Source: an uncultured Psychrobacter sp. (GTDB lineage: Bacteria > Pseudomonadota > Gammaproteobacteria > Pseudomonadales > Moraxellaceae). From it: a DNA stretch of 64,000 bases. Location: positions 1 through 64,000 of the forward strand of contig NZ_CANKZC010000001.1 of NCBI RefSeq assembly GCF_947488565.1, written 5' to 3'. Shown here piece by piece: positions 1 to 9,253 of the stretch. The position numbers were made by a program, and so were the translations under genes. Position 1 is the stretch's first letter. Every line of letters begins with the position of its first letter. The notes beneath the pieces are model-generated. The model was not told the origin of the DNA. It was given only the letters and a program-made list of their open reading frames with translations, and did not search any database.

Positions 1-96
1 ATTGGTTCAGGCTCAGAAATTGGTTCAGGCTCAGAAATTGGTTCAGGCTCAGAAATTGGTTCAGGCTCAGAAATTGGCTCAGGCTCAGGCTCAGAA
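1..96 (-). repeat. 18-bp tandem repeat inside dnaX
   Basis: Four identical 18-bp units (1-18, 19-36, 37-54, 55-72) are followed by a 24-bp variant unit (73-96). On the coding strand each unit encodes Ser-Glu-Pro-Glu-Pro-Ile. The array continues to the window edge, so the total copy number is unknown. It lies in the flexible tail between the clamp-loader core and the C-terminal tau domains. Confidence 0.95.
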
Positions 97-1493
97 ATAT
101 TATCTATAGCAGTATTAGTATCAGCCATGTTTACAAACTGATTAATATCGGCTGTATTTGTTGAAGATGTACTTTCTGAGAAGTGATCTTCATTGCCCGT
201 CATCTGATTAGCACTTTGCTCAACGCTATTATTAACTTCCTCATTAACAATAGCTTGCTGATGAACATCATTAACATTATCAAGGTTATAAGTTTGTGAT
301 TCATGCGATGATGCAACATGACCTACAGAAGCTATAGATTCTGATATATCTGTTGAGCCAGTTGATTCAATCGAATGAGACTGTAAGACTTCATCAACGG
401 GTAATGGGCGAAACGCTAATAGACGTAAGATACACATTTCAAGCGCTTGCATTGGCGTGCTAGCAAGTTTGATACCTTCACGTGCTTGTACCACAATTTC
501 GTAATATAACTGCAATACATCAGGACTAATATGCTGGGCAAGTGCATTAATATTTTGTGCTTGCGCTTCATTTACATTTAAAGCAACTTCCGGTAATAGC
601 TGTGTTAATGCCAATTGATGCAGCAGCTCAGCGAGTCCATCAAACATACTGGTTGCATCGACCATTTGCGCGCGCATTTGCTCAATATGAGCAGCAACAG
701 CTGACTTGTTATGATTATAAATATCTGTAATTAGACTGACCAAATCAGCGGCGTCAATCAAACCTAGCATCGCATTAACCGTCACATCATCAAGTGACCC
801 TTGACCAAAGGCAATGGCTTGATCAGTTAATGACAGCGCATCACGTACAGAGCCTTTTGCCGCACTTGCCAGCTGCCAAAGCGCAGGCTGGGTATGAGTA
901 ACTTGCTCTTGCGTCAACACGTTTGCTAAATGCTCACTGAGTAGCGTCTGCGGTAAAGGGCGTAGCACAAATTGCAAACAGCGCGAGATAATCGTAATCG
1001 GTAGCTTTTGTGGATCAGTGGTCGCAAGTAAGAACTTAACATGTTCAGGGGGTTCTTCTAGTGTCTTTAGTAGCGCATTAAAGCTATGCGTAGATAGCAT
1101 ATGCACCTCATCGATAAGGTATACTTTATAGCGGCCTTGACTTGGCGCATAAGGGACATTATCAAGTAGCTCGCGTGTGTCTTCGACCTTGGTACGCGAA
1201 GCTGCATCAATCTCAATCAGATCGATAAAACGCCCTTGGTCAATGGCGATACAGTTGTCACAGACACCGCATGGTGTACTGGTAATGCCAGTCTCACAGT
1301 TTAGACATTTAGATAGAATACGGGCAATCGTCGTCTTACCAACACCGCGCGTACCAGTAAATAGATAGGCATGATGCAGACGATTATAATCAATCGCATT
1401 AATCAACGCTTGTGAGACGTGCGTTTGGCCGACCAACTCGTGGAAGTTTTTTGGGCGGTATTTACGCGCTAGAACTTGATATTGCTGCGACAT
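1..1493 (-). CDS. dnaX: DNA polymerase III subunit gamma/tau (partial, 3' end outside window)
   Basis: This is the clamp-loader ATPase of the replicative polymerase. It binds delta and delta' and loads the beta clamp, and its tau form links the loader to the polymerase core. The reading frame starts at an ATG at 1493 and runs off the left edge. Visible motifs are a Walker A loop GTRGVGKTT at residues 47-55, zinc-binding cysteines at 66, 75, 78 and 81, a Walker B-type DEVH, and a sensor-1 LLATTDP. The helical collar domain follows. From about residue 370 the protein becomes Ser/Asn/Gln/Glu-rich, and it enters a tandem SEPEPI hexapeptide repeat just before the edge. A TATAAT-like box on the minus strand at 1553-1558 could be its promoter, but I see no good -35 element. 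Identification is secure; the C-terminus cannot be judged. Confidence 0.96.
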   Translation of the reverse strand, partial: MSQQYQVLARKYRPKNFHELVGQTHVSQALINAIDYNRLHHAYLFTGTRGVGKTTIARILSKCLNCETGITSTPCGVCDNCIAIDQGRFIDLIEIDAASRTKVEDTRELLDNVPYAPSQGRYKVYLIDEVHMLSTHSFNALLKTLEEPPEHVKFLLATTDPQKLPITIISRCLQFVLRPLPQTLLSEHLANVLTQEQVTHTQPALWQLASAAKGSVRDALSLTDQAIAFGQGSLDDVTVNAMLGLIDAADLVSLITDIYNHNKSAVAAHIEQMRAQMVDATSMFDGLAELLHQLALTQLLPEVALNVNEAQAQNINALAQHISPDVLQLYYEIVVQAREGIKLASTPMQALEMCILRLLAFRPLPVDEVLQSHSIESTGSTDISESIASVGHVASSHESQTYNLDNVNDVHQQAIVNEEVNNSVEQSANQMTGNEDHFSESTSSTNTADINQFVNMADTNTAIDNISEPEPEPISEPEPISEPEPISEPEPISEPEP

Positions 1494-1560
1494 AGCTATC
1501 CATTGTGCCAAGTGGTTAAAGTTCTTATTTTGAGTATGCTTTTTGAGTGTTTATTATAGC

Positions 1561-1586
1561 AAAAAGCCAGCGCATTCGTCTGGCTT
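1561..1586 (-). terminator. Rho-independent terminator of lysS
   Basis: On the minus strand a 7-bp stem AAGCCAG/CTGGCTT with a 9-nt loop is followed by a T5 run. It lies about 95 bp downstream of the lysS stop codon and upstream of dnaX. Confidence 0.75.
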
Positions 1587-1680
1587 CTTACTGGTTCAAA
1601 AATGACTTAACAACCACTTAGTCAGTGGCCGTTAGCCAAGAGCATTAGTCAAGAAATATTGATCAAATAATACTCAATCA

Positions 1681-3222
1681 TTAATCCGCTTTTCGGCGCA
1701 TATGCGGAAATAAAATCACATCACGAATACTGGCAGAGTCAGTAAATAACATCACCAAGCGATCAATACCGATACCCTCACCTGCTGTCGGCGGTAAACC
1801 ATAAGACAAGGCCTCGATATACTCTTCATCAAAATGCATCGCCTCTACATCGCCAGCATCTTTTTCAGCGACTTGGCCATGGAAGCGTTCTGCCTGATCG
1901 GCAGGATCATTTAATTCGCTAAAACCATTCGCCAACTCACGACCACCAATAAATAGCTCAAAACGATCCGTAATTTCGGGATTATCATCATTACGGCGCG
2001 CCAGTGGTGACGTCTCAGCTGGATATTCTGTGATAAAAGTTGGTTGACGCAGTTGATGCTCAGCCGTCTCTTCAAAGATAATGGTAATCAATTTACCGAT
2101 ACCAAAGACATCTCTTACTGGCTGTTTAAGCGTGTTCGCTACATAATCTGCTAGATAATCGCGATCATTGATACGTGCCATATCAAAGTCTTCAGCATAT
2201 TTTTCGATAGCTTCAGTCATAGTTATGCGCTCAAACGGCGCTTTTAGGCTGATACTTTCTTCTTGATAAGTGATTTCGGTCGTGCCCAAAATATCCATTG
2301 CAAGCTTATTAAACAAACGCTCCGTCAAGTCCATCAAATCATGATAATCAGCATAGGCCTGATAAAATTCAATCATGGTAAATTCAGGATTGTGGCGCGT
2401 GGATACGCCTTCGTTACGAAAGCTACGGTTAATCTCAAATACCTTTTCAAAACCGCCCACAACCAAGCGTTTTAGGTAAAGCTCGGGCGCGATACGCAAA
2501 TATAATGGCATGTCCAATGCATTATGATGCGTCACAAACGGACGTGCGACAGCACCACCTGGGATAGGATGCATCATTGGGGTCTCAACTTCCATAAAGC
2601 GCTCATTCAACATAAACTGACGAATGCCGCTGATCACCTGGCTGCGAATCACAAAAGTGTCACGAGTCGTCTCATTGGTCATCAAATCAAGATGACGATT
2701 ACGATAGCGCGCTTCTACATCGGCCAAGCCATGAAACTTATTTGGCATTGGACGTAGTGATTTGGTCAATAAGTGGAATTCTTCAATATGGACATAAAGA
2801 TCGCCTTTTCCTGAGCGACCGATATAACCTGAGACGCCAACAATATCACCTAAATCTAGCGATTTGATGCTAGCGCGTGTTTCTTCATCTAGCTCTTTAC
2901 GAGCGACGTAGAGCTGAATGCGACCCGTCATGTCTTGAATGACAATAAATGAGCCACGATTGAGCATTACTCGCCCTGCCACATGAACCTGTGTTTTGTC
3001 ACCCTTAGACGCATTATCTTCAATTTCTTGCTTTGACACACCCTCAAAAGCCGCTTGCAGATCTTTGGCATAATCAGTGCGTTTGAACTGGTTAGGATAT
3101 GGCTGTTTGCCTGAAGCACTGATATCATCAAGCTTAGCTTGCAGCTGTGCGATAAGCTCGTTGGCTTCTTCTAAGGTTGGGGCTTGGTCTTGGTTCTGAT
3201 TTTGATTATTGGGCTTTGACAT
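1681..3222 (-). CDS. lysS: Lysyl-tRNA synthetase, class II
   Basis: This enzyme charges tRNA-Lys with lysine in the cytoplasm using ATP. The 513-residue length is normal for bacterial LysS. The order of parts is a polar Gln/Asn-rich N-terminal helix, an OB-fold anticodon-binding domain (about residues 70-180), and the class II catalytic core. Motif 2 is visible as [14 protein letters not shown] and motif 3 as [13 protein letters not shown] near the C-terminus. The ATG at 3222 has a GAGAG sequence a few bases upstream. It is transcribed alone, with a hairpin terminator after it and the higBA terminator before it. Confidence 0.97.
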   Translation of the reverse strand: MSKPNNQNQNQDQAPTLEEANELIAQLQAKLDDISASGKQPYPNQFKRTDYAKDLQAAFEGVSKQEIEDNASKGDKTQVHVAGRVMLNRGSFIVIQDMTGRIQLYVARKELDEETRASIKSLDLGDIVGVSGYIGRSGKGDLYVHIEEFHLLTKSLRPMPNKFHGLADVEARYRNRHLDLMTNETTRDTFVIRSQVISGIRQFMLNERFMEVETPMMHPIPGGAVARPFVTHHNALDMPLYLRIAPELYLKRLVVGGFEKVFEINRSFRNEGVSTRHNPEFTMIEFYQAYADYHDLMDLTERLFNKLAMDILGTTEITYQEESISLKAPFERITMTEAIEKYAEDFDMARINDRDYLADYVANTLKQPVRDVFGIGKLITIIFEETAEHQLRQPTFITEYPAETSPLARRNDDNPEITDRFELFIGGRELANGFSELNDPADQAERFHGQVAEKDAGDVEAMHFDEEYIEALSYGLPPTAGEGIGIDRLVMLFTDSASIRDVILFPHMRRKAD

Positions 3223-3274
3223 AACACTCTCAAAATGATTGGATATTTATGGGTAGTCTTTTAAAGATAAAAAC

Positions 3275-3299
3275 AAAAAAAGCAGTTTGTGAAAACTGC
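3275..3299 (-). terminator. Rho-independent terminator of higBA
   Basis: On the minus strand the stem GCAGTTT/AAACTGC with a 4-nt loop is followed by a T7 run. It sits about 50 bp past the higA stop codon and separates the toxin-antitoxin pair from lysS. Confidence 0.8.
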
Positions 3300-3347
3300 A
3301 TAAACATAGCATTGGTTATAGCCATTATGTATTGGGGTCTGCTGACC

Positions 3348-3698
3348 CTAATGAATCAAACTTTCATACGGAATATGAAGCTCTTGATGAAGCTTTTTTA
3401 TCATAGACAAGCTTAATGGACGCTTACGATTTAAAACCTCCGATACTTTGCTCGGTGCTCCTAAGTACCTCTCTAAGTCTTGCCTACTTAAGTTGAGGTT
3501 TTCCATCTGAAACTTAATAGCCTCAACTGGCTCTGCATGTTCAATTGGATAGTATTGATTTTCGTAGGCTTCAATTAAAGTCACTAGTACATCACGAGTA
3601 TCTGCTTCAATACTGCCTTCAGGCGCTTGAAACACTGCTTCTAATTGCTTAAATGCTTGTTTTAAATCCTGATCGTTTCGGATTGGTTTAATATTCAT
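3348..3698 (-). CDS. higA: HigA-type antitoxin (HTH, COG5499-like)
   Basis: This is the antitoxin and autorepressor of a type II toxin-antitoxin pair. It is about 116 residues long. The C-terminal half carries an Xre/Cro-like helix-turn-helix (LSRQDLERYLGAPSKVSEVL), and the N-terminal half is the helical part that usually contacts the toxin. I chose the ATG at 3698 because a GAGGTGG Shine-Dalgarno sequence lies just upstream; an in-frame start 15 bases earlier lacks one. The gene overlaps the end of the toxin gene by 11 bases, so the two are translationally coupled. The toxin-first order is typical of higBA. Repression probably acts at the palindrome upstream of higB. Confidence 0.88.
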   Translation of the reverse strand: MNIKPIRNDQDLKQAFKQLEAVFQAPEGSIEADTRDVLVTLIEAYENQYYPIEHAEPVEAIKFQMENLNLSRQDLERYLGAPSKVSEVLNRKRPLSLSMIKKLHQELHIPYESLIH

Positions 3699-3996
3699 TA
3701 ACCACCTCGACATCTATTTTGTCATAATCGCTATGAGTACCAATAAATTTTATCCAAACAATACCAACTTGATATTGTATCTCTACGACTAATCGATACT
3801 TGTTTCCAGCGATATTAAAAACAATTCTGTTATTGGCACATATGCTCGCATTCTTGAAAGCATCTTTGATATCTTGAGGTGACTTCCAGTCTGCTTTTAT
3901 AGTGAAATCATGCCATGCTTCAAGCTGACCTTTTGCATCATTACAGTTAGGTTGTTCCCAAAATTTACGTAACGTGCTTTTCGCTATGATTCTCAT
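3688..3996 (-). CDS. higB: HigB-type mRNA interferase toxin
   Basis: The 102-residue protein belongs to the HigB branch of the RelE-like superfamily (COG4680 type), which cleaves ribosome-bound mRNA. Family features visible are the start MRIIAKSTLRKFWE, the central YRLVVEIQYQ strands, and the C-terminal VWIKFIGTHSDYDKID segment containing the conserved GTHxxYD. It is the first gene of the pair and ends inside the start of higA. No Shine-Dalgarno sequence is visible before the ATG. A TATAAT box lies only 8 bases upstream, so the transcript may be nearly leaderless. That would make toxin translation weak relative to antitoxin, which has a strong ribosome site. Confidence 0.88.
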   Translation of the reverse strand: MRIIAKSTLRKFWEQPNCNDAKGQLEAWHDFTIKADWKSPQDIKDAFKNASICANNRIVFNIAGNKYRLVVEIQYQVGIVWIKFIGTHSDYDKIDVEVVNEY

Positions 3997-4004
3997 ATGA
4001 CTTT

Positions 4005-4033
4005 ATTATATTCCCATTTTGGGAATATAGCAA
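4005..4033 (-). promoter_or_regulatory. higBA promoter with palindromic operator
   Basis: On the minus strand TTGCTA (-35; 4028-4033) and TATAAT (-10; 4005-4010) are 17 bp apart. The spacer is almost filled by a perfect 9-bp inverted repeat, TATATTCCC/GGGAATATA (4007-4015 and 4021-4029, 5-bp centre). A HigA dimer bound there would block RNA polymerase. The position and symmetry are seen directly; the HigA assignment is inference. Confidence 0.7.
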
Positions 4034-4108
4034 TCCTAACAATCATTTAATAAGCCTTTTATGGAAGTTAAGAGTGTACATTAGCTACATTTTAATCAAG
4101 CAGCCTTC

Positions 4109-5197
4109 TTACTCACCACCGATACTGGCCATCAAGTCCGCTTGATGCTCACGTAGTAACGAGTCAAGCAACTCATCTAAGTGGCCTTCCATGATGGAAT
4201 CAAGCTTATATAAAGTCAGATTGATACGATGATCAGTCATACGTCCCTGCGGGAAATTATAGGTACGAATACGCTCTGAGCGATCACCACTACCAACCAA
4301 GTCACGGCGCATCTCATCTGCAGTATCTACCTGTTCTTGCACTTTGGCTTGCTGAATACGTGAGATAAGCATCTGCATCGCTTTTGCTCGGTTTTTATGT
4401 TGGCTACGCTCTTGCTGACATTCTGCCACCACACCTGTAGGGATATGGGTTAAACGTACAGCAGAGTCTGTGGTGTTAACGTGCTGACCGCCTGCACCGC
4501 TTGAGCGGTAAGTGTCCATCTTGATATCAGCAGGATTAAGATCAACGCTATCATCGATTTCAACTTCAGGCATGACAGCGACTGTACAGGCCGACGTATG
4601 GACGCGGCCTTGGCTTTCTGTCTCAGGAACACGCTGGACACGATGCGCACCAGATTCAAACTTGAGACGACCATAGACACCAGTACCTGATACACGAGTA
4701 ATAATCTCTTTATAACCGCCGTGCTCACCTTCATTGGCCGATAGCACCTCTACCGTCCAACCTTGATTTTGGGCGTACTTTTGATACATACGGAATAGAT
4801 CACCGGAGAAAATCGCGGCTTCATCACCGCCAGTACCTGCACGAATCTCCAAAAATGCCGGAACTTTATCATTGGGATCTTTTGGCAGCATCATGACATT
4901 GAGCGCCTCTTCCATCTCAATTATGGTATGACGGGCGTTATCAATCTCATCCTGCATCATCTCTTTCATTTCTGGGTCTGATGCGTCCGCTAGCATACTC
5001 TCGGCATCGGCTTGATCGCCTTCTGCTCGTAGATAGTTTTGCCATAAGGTCGTGATGTCCATCAAATCACTGTGCTCAACCGACAGCTCACGGAATTTAT
5101 TATTATCACTAATAACACTAGGATCGGACAATAAGGCGGTAACCTCTTCATAGCGGTCTACCATCTGGTCTAAGCGCAAGCGCAAGGATTCTTTCAT
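4109..5197 (-). CDS. prfA: Peptide chain release factor 1
   Basis: RF1 recognises UAA and UAG stop codons and triggers peptidyl-tRNA hydrolysis. The 362-residue length matches the family (about 360). The peptidyl-transferase loop GGQ is seen in [17 protein letters not shown], preceded by the conserved [18 protein letters not shown] block; the coiled N-terminal domain is [19 protein letters not shown]. The frame stays open 24 codons further upstream, but that extension is hydrophobic and unlike RF1, so I start at the ATG at 5197. No hemA or prmC is adjacent, unlike in Escherichia coli. Confidence 0.96.
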   Translation of the reverse strand: MKESLRLRLDQMVDRYEEVTALLSDPSVISDNNKFRELSVEHSDLMDITTLWQNYLRAEGDQADAESMLADASDPEMKEMMQDEIDNARHTIIEMEEALNVMMLPKDPNDKVPAFLEIRAGTGGDEAAIFSGDLFRMYQKYAQNQGWTVEVLSANEGEHGGYKEIITRVSGTGVYGRLKFESGAHRVQRVPETESQGRVHTSACTVAVMPEVEIDDSVDLNPADIKMDTYRSSGAGGQHVNTTDSAVRLTHIPTGVVAECQQERSQHKNRAKAMQMLISRIQQAKVQEQVDTADEMRRDLVGSGDRSERIRTYNFPQGRMTDHRINLTLYKLDSIMEGHLDELLDSLLREHQADLMASIGGE

Positions 5198-5336
5198 AAA
5201 AGGGCTTTTTATAAATAAGGGAAATAAGAATGCGATTATAGCAAATTTTTGCACTGAAATTAAAATCACTGCTCAAACTTAGGCTTTATAGTGATAAATA
5301 ACTTTAAATTTGCTCAAAGGACAAAAATTGAACCAT

Positions 5337-5365
5337 AAAAAATAGCCAAGACTGCTCTTGGCTAT
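5337..5365 (-). terminator. Terminator after the FabH-like gene
   Basis: A perfect 10-bp stem ATAGCCAAGA/TCTTGGCTAT with a 4-nt loop is followed by T residues on the minus strand. It lies about 40 bp past the stop codon of the ketoacyl synthase gene. Confidence 0.85.
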
Positions 5366-5405
5366 CTGATTTATTATAAGCTTTAACCATCAAAAAAGAC
5401 GATTT

Positions 5406-6551
5406 TTAAACCTTACGTACTAGCACTGATCCGATAGAGTAACCGGCACCAAATGAGCAAATTACGCCCAAATCACCAGACTTAAGATCATCTTTATAAC
5501 GATGGAAGACTACCATAGGACTAGATGAGCTGGTATTAGCAAATTCAGCAATGACGCTTGGTACGATAGCTTTATCCGCCTCTTTACCCATAACTGTGCG
5601 CAAAATAAGATCAAGCATATTGGCATTGGCTTGGTGTAGCCACATCATCTTGACTTCTTGTGGTTCCAAATCATTTTCTTGTAAATGTTCAAGAATAATC
5701 TCAGATACCTTTGGACAGACCTCGCGGAATACTTTACGACCATTTTGTAAAAACAGTTTGTCCGTTACTGGCTCTTTGATATCAGGATACATTTGTGTTT
5801 CGGCTGCCAAAAACTCCGAGCGATCCATAAAGCCGTATTCGTTTTTGATATTGGTAGAAAATTCGGTAAACAGTTTACTGTTTAAAATCTCATAACCTTT
5901 TGGTGTGTCCAGCTCTTCTACGATACAAGCAGTTGCGACATCACCAAAGATAAAGTGACTGTCACGGTTACGCCAGTTTAAATGCGCGGAGGTAATCTCG
6001 ACGTTGACCACAGCGACGCGTTTAGCAAGGCCTGATACAATAGAACCATGCGCTTGTGATAGACCAAAAGTTGCAGCACTACAGGCAACGTTCATATCAT
6101 AAGCGTAGCCACCAACCATGCCGATTTCTTTTTGAATCTCGATGGCAACAGCAGGATAGGTACGCTGAAAGTTTGAGCAAGCCAGTATGATACCGTCTAA
6201 ATCGTTGGCTTCAAGTCCTGCATCAGCAAGCGCATCTTTGAGCGCCGCCGCCCCCATCTCCGCCATGACGGACAGCTCCTCGCCCAAGTTACGATAGGCA
6301 ATCACTGGCGCCATGATCTCGGGGTTCAAAATACCGTCTTTTTCCATTACGTAGCGTGATTTAATGCCTGATACTTTTTCGATAAACTCAGCGGATGAAT
6401 GCTGGAGTGCAGGGATAGTATCATTGGCTATCTCGTCAGCATGTGCTTCGTTATAATTGTCAACGTACTGGTTAAATGACTCTACCAGCTCTTCATTGCT
6501 AATGCTAAAGGGAGGGACATACAGGCCAGTACCGGTGATACAAGTCGTCAT
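5406..6551 (-). CDS. 3-oxoacyl-ACP synthase III family protein (FabH-like)
   Basis: This is a thiolase-fold condensing enzyme of the KAS III type, 381 residues against about 320 for canonical FabH. The likely catalytic triad is Cys157 in DMNVACSAATFG, His in MWLHQANANML and Asn in EFANTSSSS. The extra length is an insertion after about residue 25 (a helical Asn/Glu-rich stretch). FabH enzymes start fatty-acid synthesis from acetyl-CoA. Long relatives in pseudomonads and Acinetobacter can instead take medium-chain acyl-CoA, so the substrate is open. It is a single gene with an AAGGA ribosome site before the ATG and its own terminator. No fatty-acid gene is adjacent, which argues against it being the main fabH. 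Confidence 0.8.
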   Translation of the reverse strand: MTTCITGTGLYVPPFSISNEELVESFNQYVDNYNEAHADEIANDTIPALQHSSAEFIEKVSGIKSRYVMEKDGILNPEIMAPVIAYRNLGEELSVMAEMGAAALKDALADAGLEANDLDGIILACSNFQRTYPAVAIEIQKEIGMVGGYAYDMNVACSAATFGLSQAHGSIVSGLAKRVAVVNVEITSAHLNWRNRDSHFIFGDVATACIVEELDTPKGYEILNSKLFTEFSTNIKNEYGFMDRSEFLAAETQMYPDIKEPVTDKLFLQNGRKVFREVCPKVSEIILEHLQENDLEPQEVKMMWLHQANANMLDLILRTVMGKEADKAIVPSVIAEFANTSSSSPMVVFHRYKDDLKSGDLGVICSFGAGYSIGSVLVRKV

Positions 6552-6819
6552 GATAAGCTTCCTTGTCTACTACTATTTGGCTTATTAATAAGCATAAAAA
6601 GGGAGAAAATAGCGCAAGTCTAATTTCGGTGAATAACTGTAAACTTAAAATCAATGTCTTTATTATGCCTGAATATTATTATTTTTCTAATACTTTGTTA
6701 CAAATAATCAATTTCATGTCAATAATCGGCAAAGGCTTACGCTATTGACGCCTACCTACTATATAATTAACCTCATTTAAACGCACTTAATTTTGGCAAG
6801 ATAATAGCTAGGGAACATA

Positions 6820-7530
6820 ATGGAAGGTCTTTTTATTTGGTTATTCGGACAATATGCCGATTACCCTACACTCTTTATTATACTAGAAATAATCGGCGTT
6901 ATCTTTGGCGTTGCCAGTGTATTGCTTGCCCGCAAGCTTAGTGTCTTAGTCTTCCCCATTGGCCTAATTAGTACTGCTATCTTTGTGTATTTGCTATGGG
7001 AATGGCAGCTATTTGGCGACATGTTTATCAATGCTTATTACACAGTAATGGGCTTGTATGGCTGGTTTAATTGGTCAAAAAACAAAACGGCAGTCAAAGG
7101 TAGAAGCAAAAATCCCAATCAAGACGATATCAGTATTGAGCATATTCAATCAAGTGATATGCCAATAATGGCGCTATTGGCGGCTGGAACAGTTGGCTTT
7201 GTGGCGCTGGTTTATTATTTCCGCCCTGTGATTAACAACGGTTTTAGCTTCGATGGTGCAATATTAGGTCTGCATTTATTTACTTGGGTTGATTATACCG
7301 ATATGCTGACCACAGCATTATTCTTAATGGCTATGTGGCTTATGGCAAGCCGTAAAATTGAGCATTGGCTACTATGGATAGTCGCCGACGCGATTTCAGT
7401 GCCATTATACTTTTACAAAGGCCTCACCTTTACCGCATTACAATACGTAGTGTTCACTCTCATCGCAGTTTGGGCTTATTATGAATGGCAACGACGCTAC
7501 CGCATTCAATCTCACGCAGCATACGCATAA
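6820..7530 (+). CDS. pnuC: Nicotinamide riboside transporter PnuC
   Basis: This is an inner-membrane facilitator for nicotinamide riboside, 236 residues, with about seven hydrophobic segments. The family pattern is clear: a start near an inner helix with LEIIGVIFGVASVLLARK, then WEWQLFGDMFINAYYTVMGLYGWFNW, and the C-terminal WIVADAISVPLYFYKGL. A polar loop (about residues 88-105) separates the two halves. The downstream kinase gene begins inside its last 50 bases, so the two are co-translated and work together: PnuC brings in the riboside and the kinase traps it by phosphorylation. Confidence 0.92.
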   Translation: MEGLFIWLFGQYADYPTLFIILEIIGVIFGVASVLLARKLSVLVFPIGLISTAIFVYLLWEWQLFGDMFINAYYTVMGLYGWFNWSKNKTAVKGRSKNPNQDDISIEHIQSSDMPIMALLAAGTVGFVALVYYFRPVINNGFSFDGAILGLHLFTWVDYTDMLTTALFLMAMWLMASRKIEHWLLWIVADAISVPLYFYKGLTFTALQYVVFTLIAVWAYYEWQRRYRIQSHAAYA

Positions 7531-8095
7531 ACCAGTTATCAAGGTTGCCATCTTAGGGGCAGAAAGCACTGGCAAGACCACATTATGTCGTGATTTGGCA
7601 ACGCATTTTGGTAGCCTTTGGGTACCAGAGTATATGCGTATTTATTTGCAAGAAAAATGGGATAACGAGCAGATGACGTGCACTTGGGACGATCTATTAC
7701 CCATTGCCCAAGGTCAAATCAAGCTTGAGAATAAACTGGCCCAGCAAGTGGCTCAAGATTTTTTATCTCGCCTGGGCACTGAAACTGTTACTGACACTCA
7801 AAAATATCTATTTTGTGATACCAGTTTGTTTGAGCTAATGGTTTATTCAAATTGGTATTATGGCGACTGTCCTCTTGCGCTAAAACAAGCCGCGCTGGCG
7901 CATCATTATGATTTAATACTATTAACAGACGTTGATATCCCTTGGGTCGCTGATGACTTGCGAGATAGTCCGTATGAGCGTGAAGAGATTAGTGCTTACT
8001 TTGAAAATCAGTTGAACAGTCATGATAAAAAATTTAAGCGAGTTAGTGGTAATAGAGAGGAGCGAGTTCGACAAGTGATTAATTATTTAAAGTGA
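7481..8095 (+). CDS. NadR-type ribosylnicotinamide kinase
   Basis: The 204-residue P-loop kinase resembles the C-terminal domain of NadR, which phosphorylates nicotinamide riboside to NMN. Motifs are GAESTGKTT (P-loop, about residues 26-34), WVPEYMR, and DVDIPWVADDLR followed by a C-terminal RVRQVINYL helix. It lacks both the HTH repressor domain and the nucleotidyltransferase domain of enterobacterial NadR, so it should be a kinase only and NMN adenylation must come from another enzyme. No alternative start lies between 7481 and the conserved core, so the 50-base overlap with pnuC appears real. Confidence 0.85.
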   Translation: MNGNDATAFNLTQHTHKPVIKVAILGAESTGKTTLCRDLATHFGSLWVPEYMRIYLQEKWDNEQMTCTWDDLLPIAQGQIKLENKLAQQVAQDFLSRLGTETVTDTQKYLFCDTSLFELMVYSNWYYGDCPLALKQAALAHHYDLILLTDVDIPWVADDLRDSPYEREEISAYFENQLNSHDKKFKRVSGNREERVRQVINYLK

Positions 8096-8194
8096 TTTTT
8101 ACTTTTGCTTAGGCTATTTTGTTCTCCGTTGATTAAGCCAATAATCATTCGCCCTTCATTTCCACTCTCAAACGCCCTTTTATTAGGAATTTTC

Positions 8195-9115
8195 TTGAAA
8201 GCCACACTATACACGATAATTGCTTTGATAGCCTTTGCTGCAAACTCTCTGCTTTGTAGAATGGCGCTGGCAGAGGGTTATATTGATCCTTGGAACTTTA
8301 CTATTATTCGCTTATTGGGTGGTGCTGTTTGTTTGGCCATTATCATGAATGTACATCAGCGTCGTCTACAGCAGCCAAGTACGCCTCATCAAGATACAGA
8401 TGTTTTAAGAGAGACTATTTTAAAAGATAAAGGCAGCTGGTTAAGCAGTCTCAGCTTGGTGATTTATGCGCTTTGCTTTTCGCTCGCCTATGTGGAGCTT
8501 GATACTGGCACTGGCGCGCTTATTTTGTTTGCCGCCGTTCAACTTACCATGATCGGCTGGGGCATTTATCAAAAAGAGCAAATAAGTACCATACAATGGA
8601 TAGCTCTTTTTGTAGCATTCGCAGGTTTCGTTTATTTAATGCTCCCTTCAGCAGTAGTACCCTCACTGATTGACGCGATGATTATGGCAATAAGCGGTAT
8701 CGCATGGGGCGTTTATAGTATACGCGGCAAAGCTTGCCTATCCCCGCTTCGCGCTACAGGTTTTAACTTCATCAGAAGCCTTGTCGCTATTCCTTTGTTG
8801 TCTTTGATAGGAATAAATTATTTGACAGATATCAGTACAGAAGGTGTCATATTAGCAAGCGTGTCAGGTGCCATTACTTCTGGCGTTGGCTATAGCCTCT
8901 GGTATGTGGCCATGCCATTGTTAAAAAGCACTCAAGCCGCGGTTGTACAGTTTTGTGTGCCGGTATTGGCGGCTATTGCAGGTGTAATGTTTTTGTCTGA
9001 ACAACTAACCTTGCAATTTATCATTGCAACTATAGTGATTTTAGGTGCTGTTTCAGTATTTGTCTTAACCAAACAAACATCAAAACCCCCTGCCCATATT
9101 GAGACAGTTAGATAA
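8195..9115 (+). CDS. EamA/DMT-family transporter
   Basis: This is an integral membrane protein of the drug/metabolite transporter superfamily with about ten hydrophobic helices in two EamA repeats. Typical signatures are FAANSLLCRMAL, NFTIIRLLGG in the first half and YSLWYVAMPLLKSTQAAVVQFCVPVLAAIAG in the second. I start it at the TTG at 8195 because an AGGA ribosome site lies 6 bases upstream; the open frame begins 90 bases earlier with no such site. Length is then about 306 residues, normal for the family. The substrate cannot be told. The 99-bp gap after the kinase gene leaves operon membership open. Confidence 0.85.
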   Translation: MKATLYTIIALIAFAANSLLCRMALAEGYIDPWNFTIIRLLGGAVCLAIIMNVHQRRLQQPSTPHQDTDVLRETILKDKGSWLSSLSLVIYALCFSLAYVELDTGTGALILFAAVQLTMIGWGIYQKEQISTIQWIALFVAFAGFVYLMLPSAVVPSLIDAMIMAISGIAWGVYSIRGKACLSPLRATGFNFIRSLVAIPLLSLIGINYLTDISTEGVILASVSGAITSGVGYSLWYVAMPLLKSTQAAVVQFCVPVLAAIAGVMFLSEQLTLQFIIATIVILGAVSVFVLTKQTSKPPAHIETVR

Positions 9116-9253
9116 ATGTTTTTAAATTACCAAACCTATAACAATCAGAAACACTTTAGATACTATGTTAACGCCAAACAATAACGTTAAATAAATCTAT
9201 TACTTGTAACATACTGCTTTACATCTCAAACAACAAAAATCTTGAGGACTATT

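Noticed and set aside
1..96. CRISPR array
   Set aside because: The 18-bp units are directly adjacent with no spacers and encode a regular peptide repeat within dnaX.
5198..5269. N-terminal extension of prfA
   Set aside because: The 24 extra residues are hydrophobic and absent from RF1 proteins, and the internal ATG fits the family start.
6552..6819. A riboswitch before pnuC
   Set aside because: I could not find a conserved aptamer-like fold; only ordinary AT-rich promoter sequence is visible.
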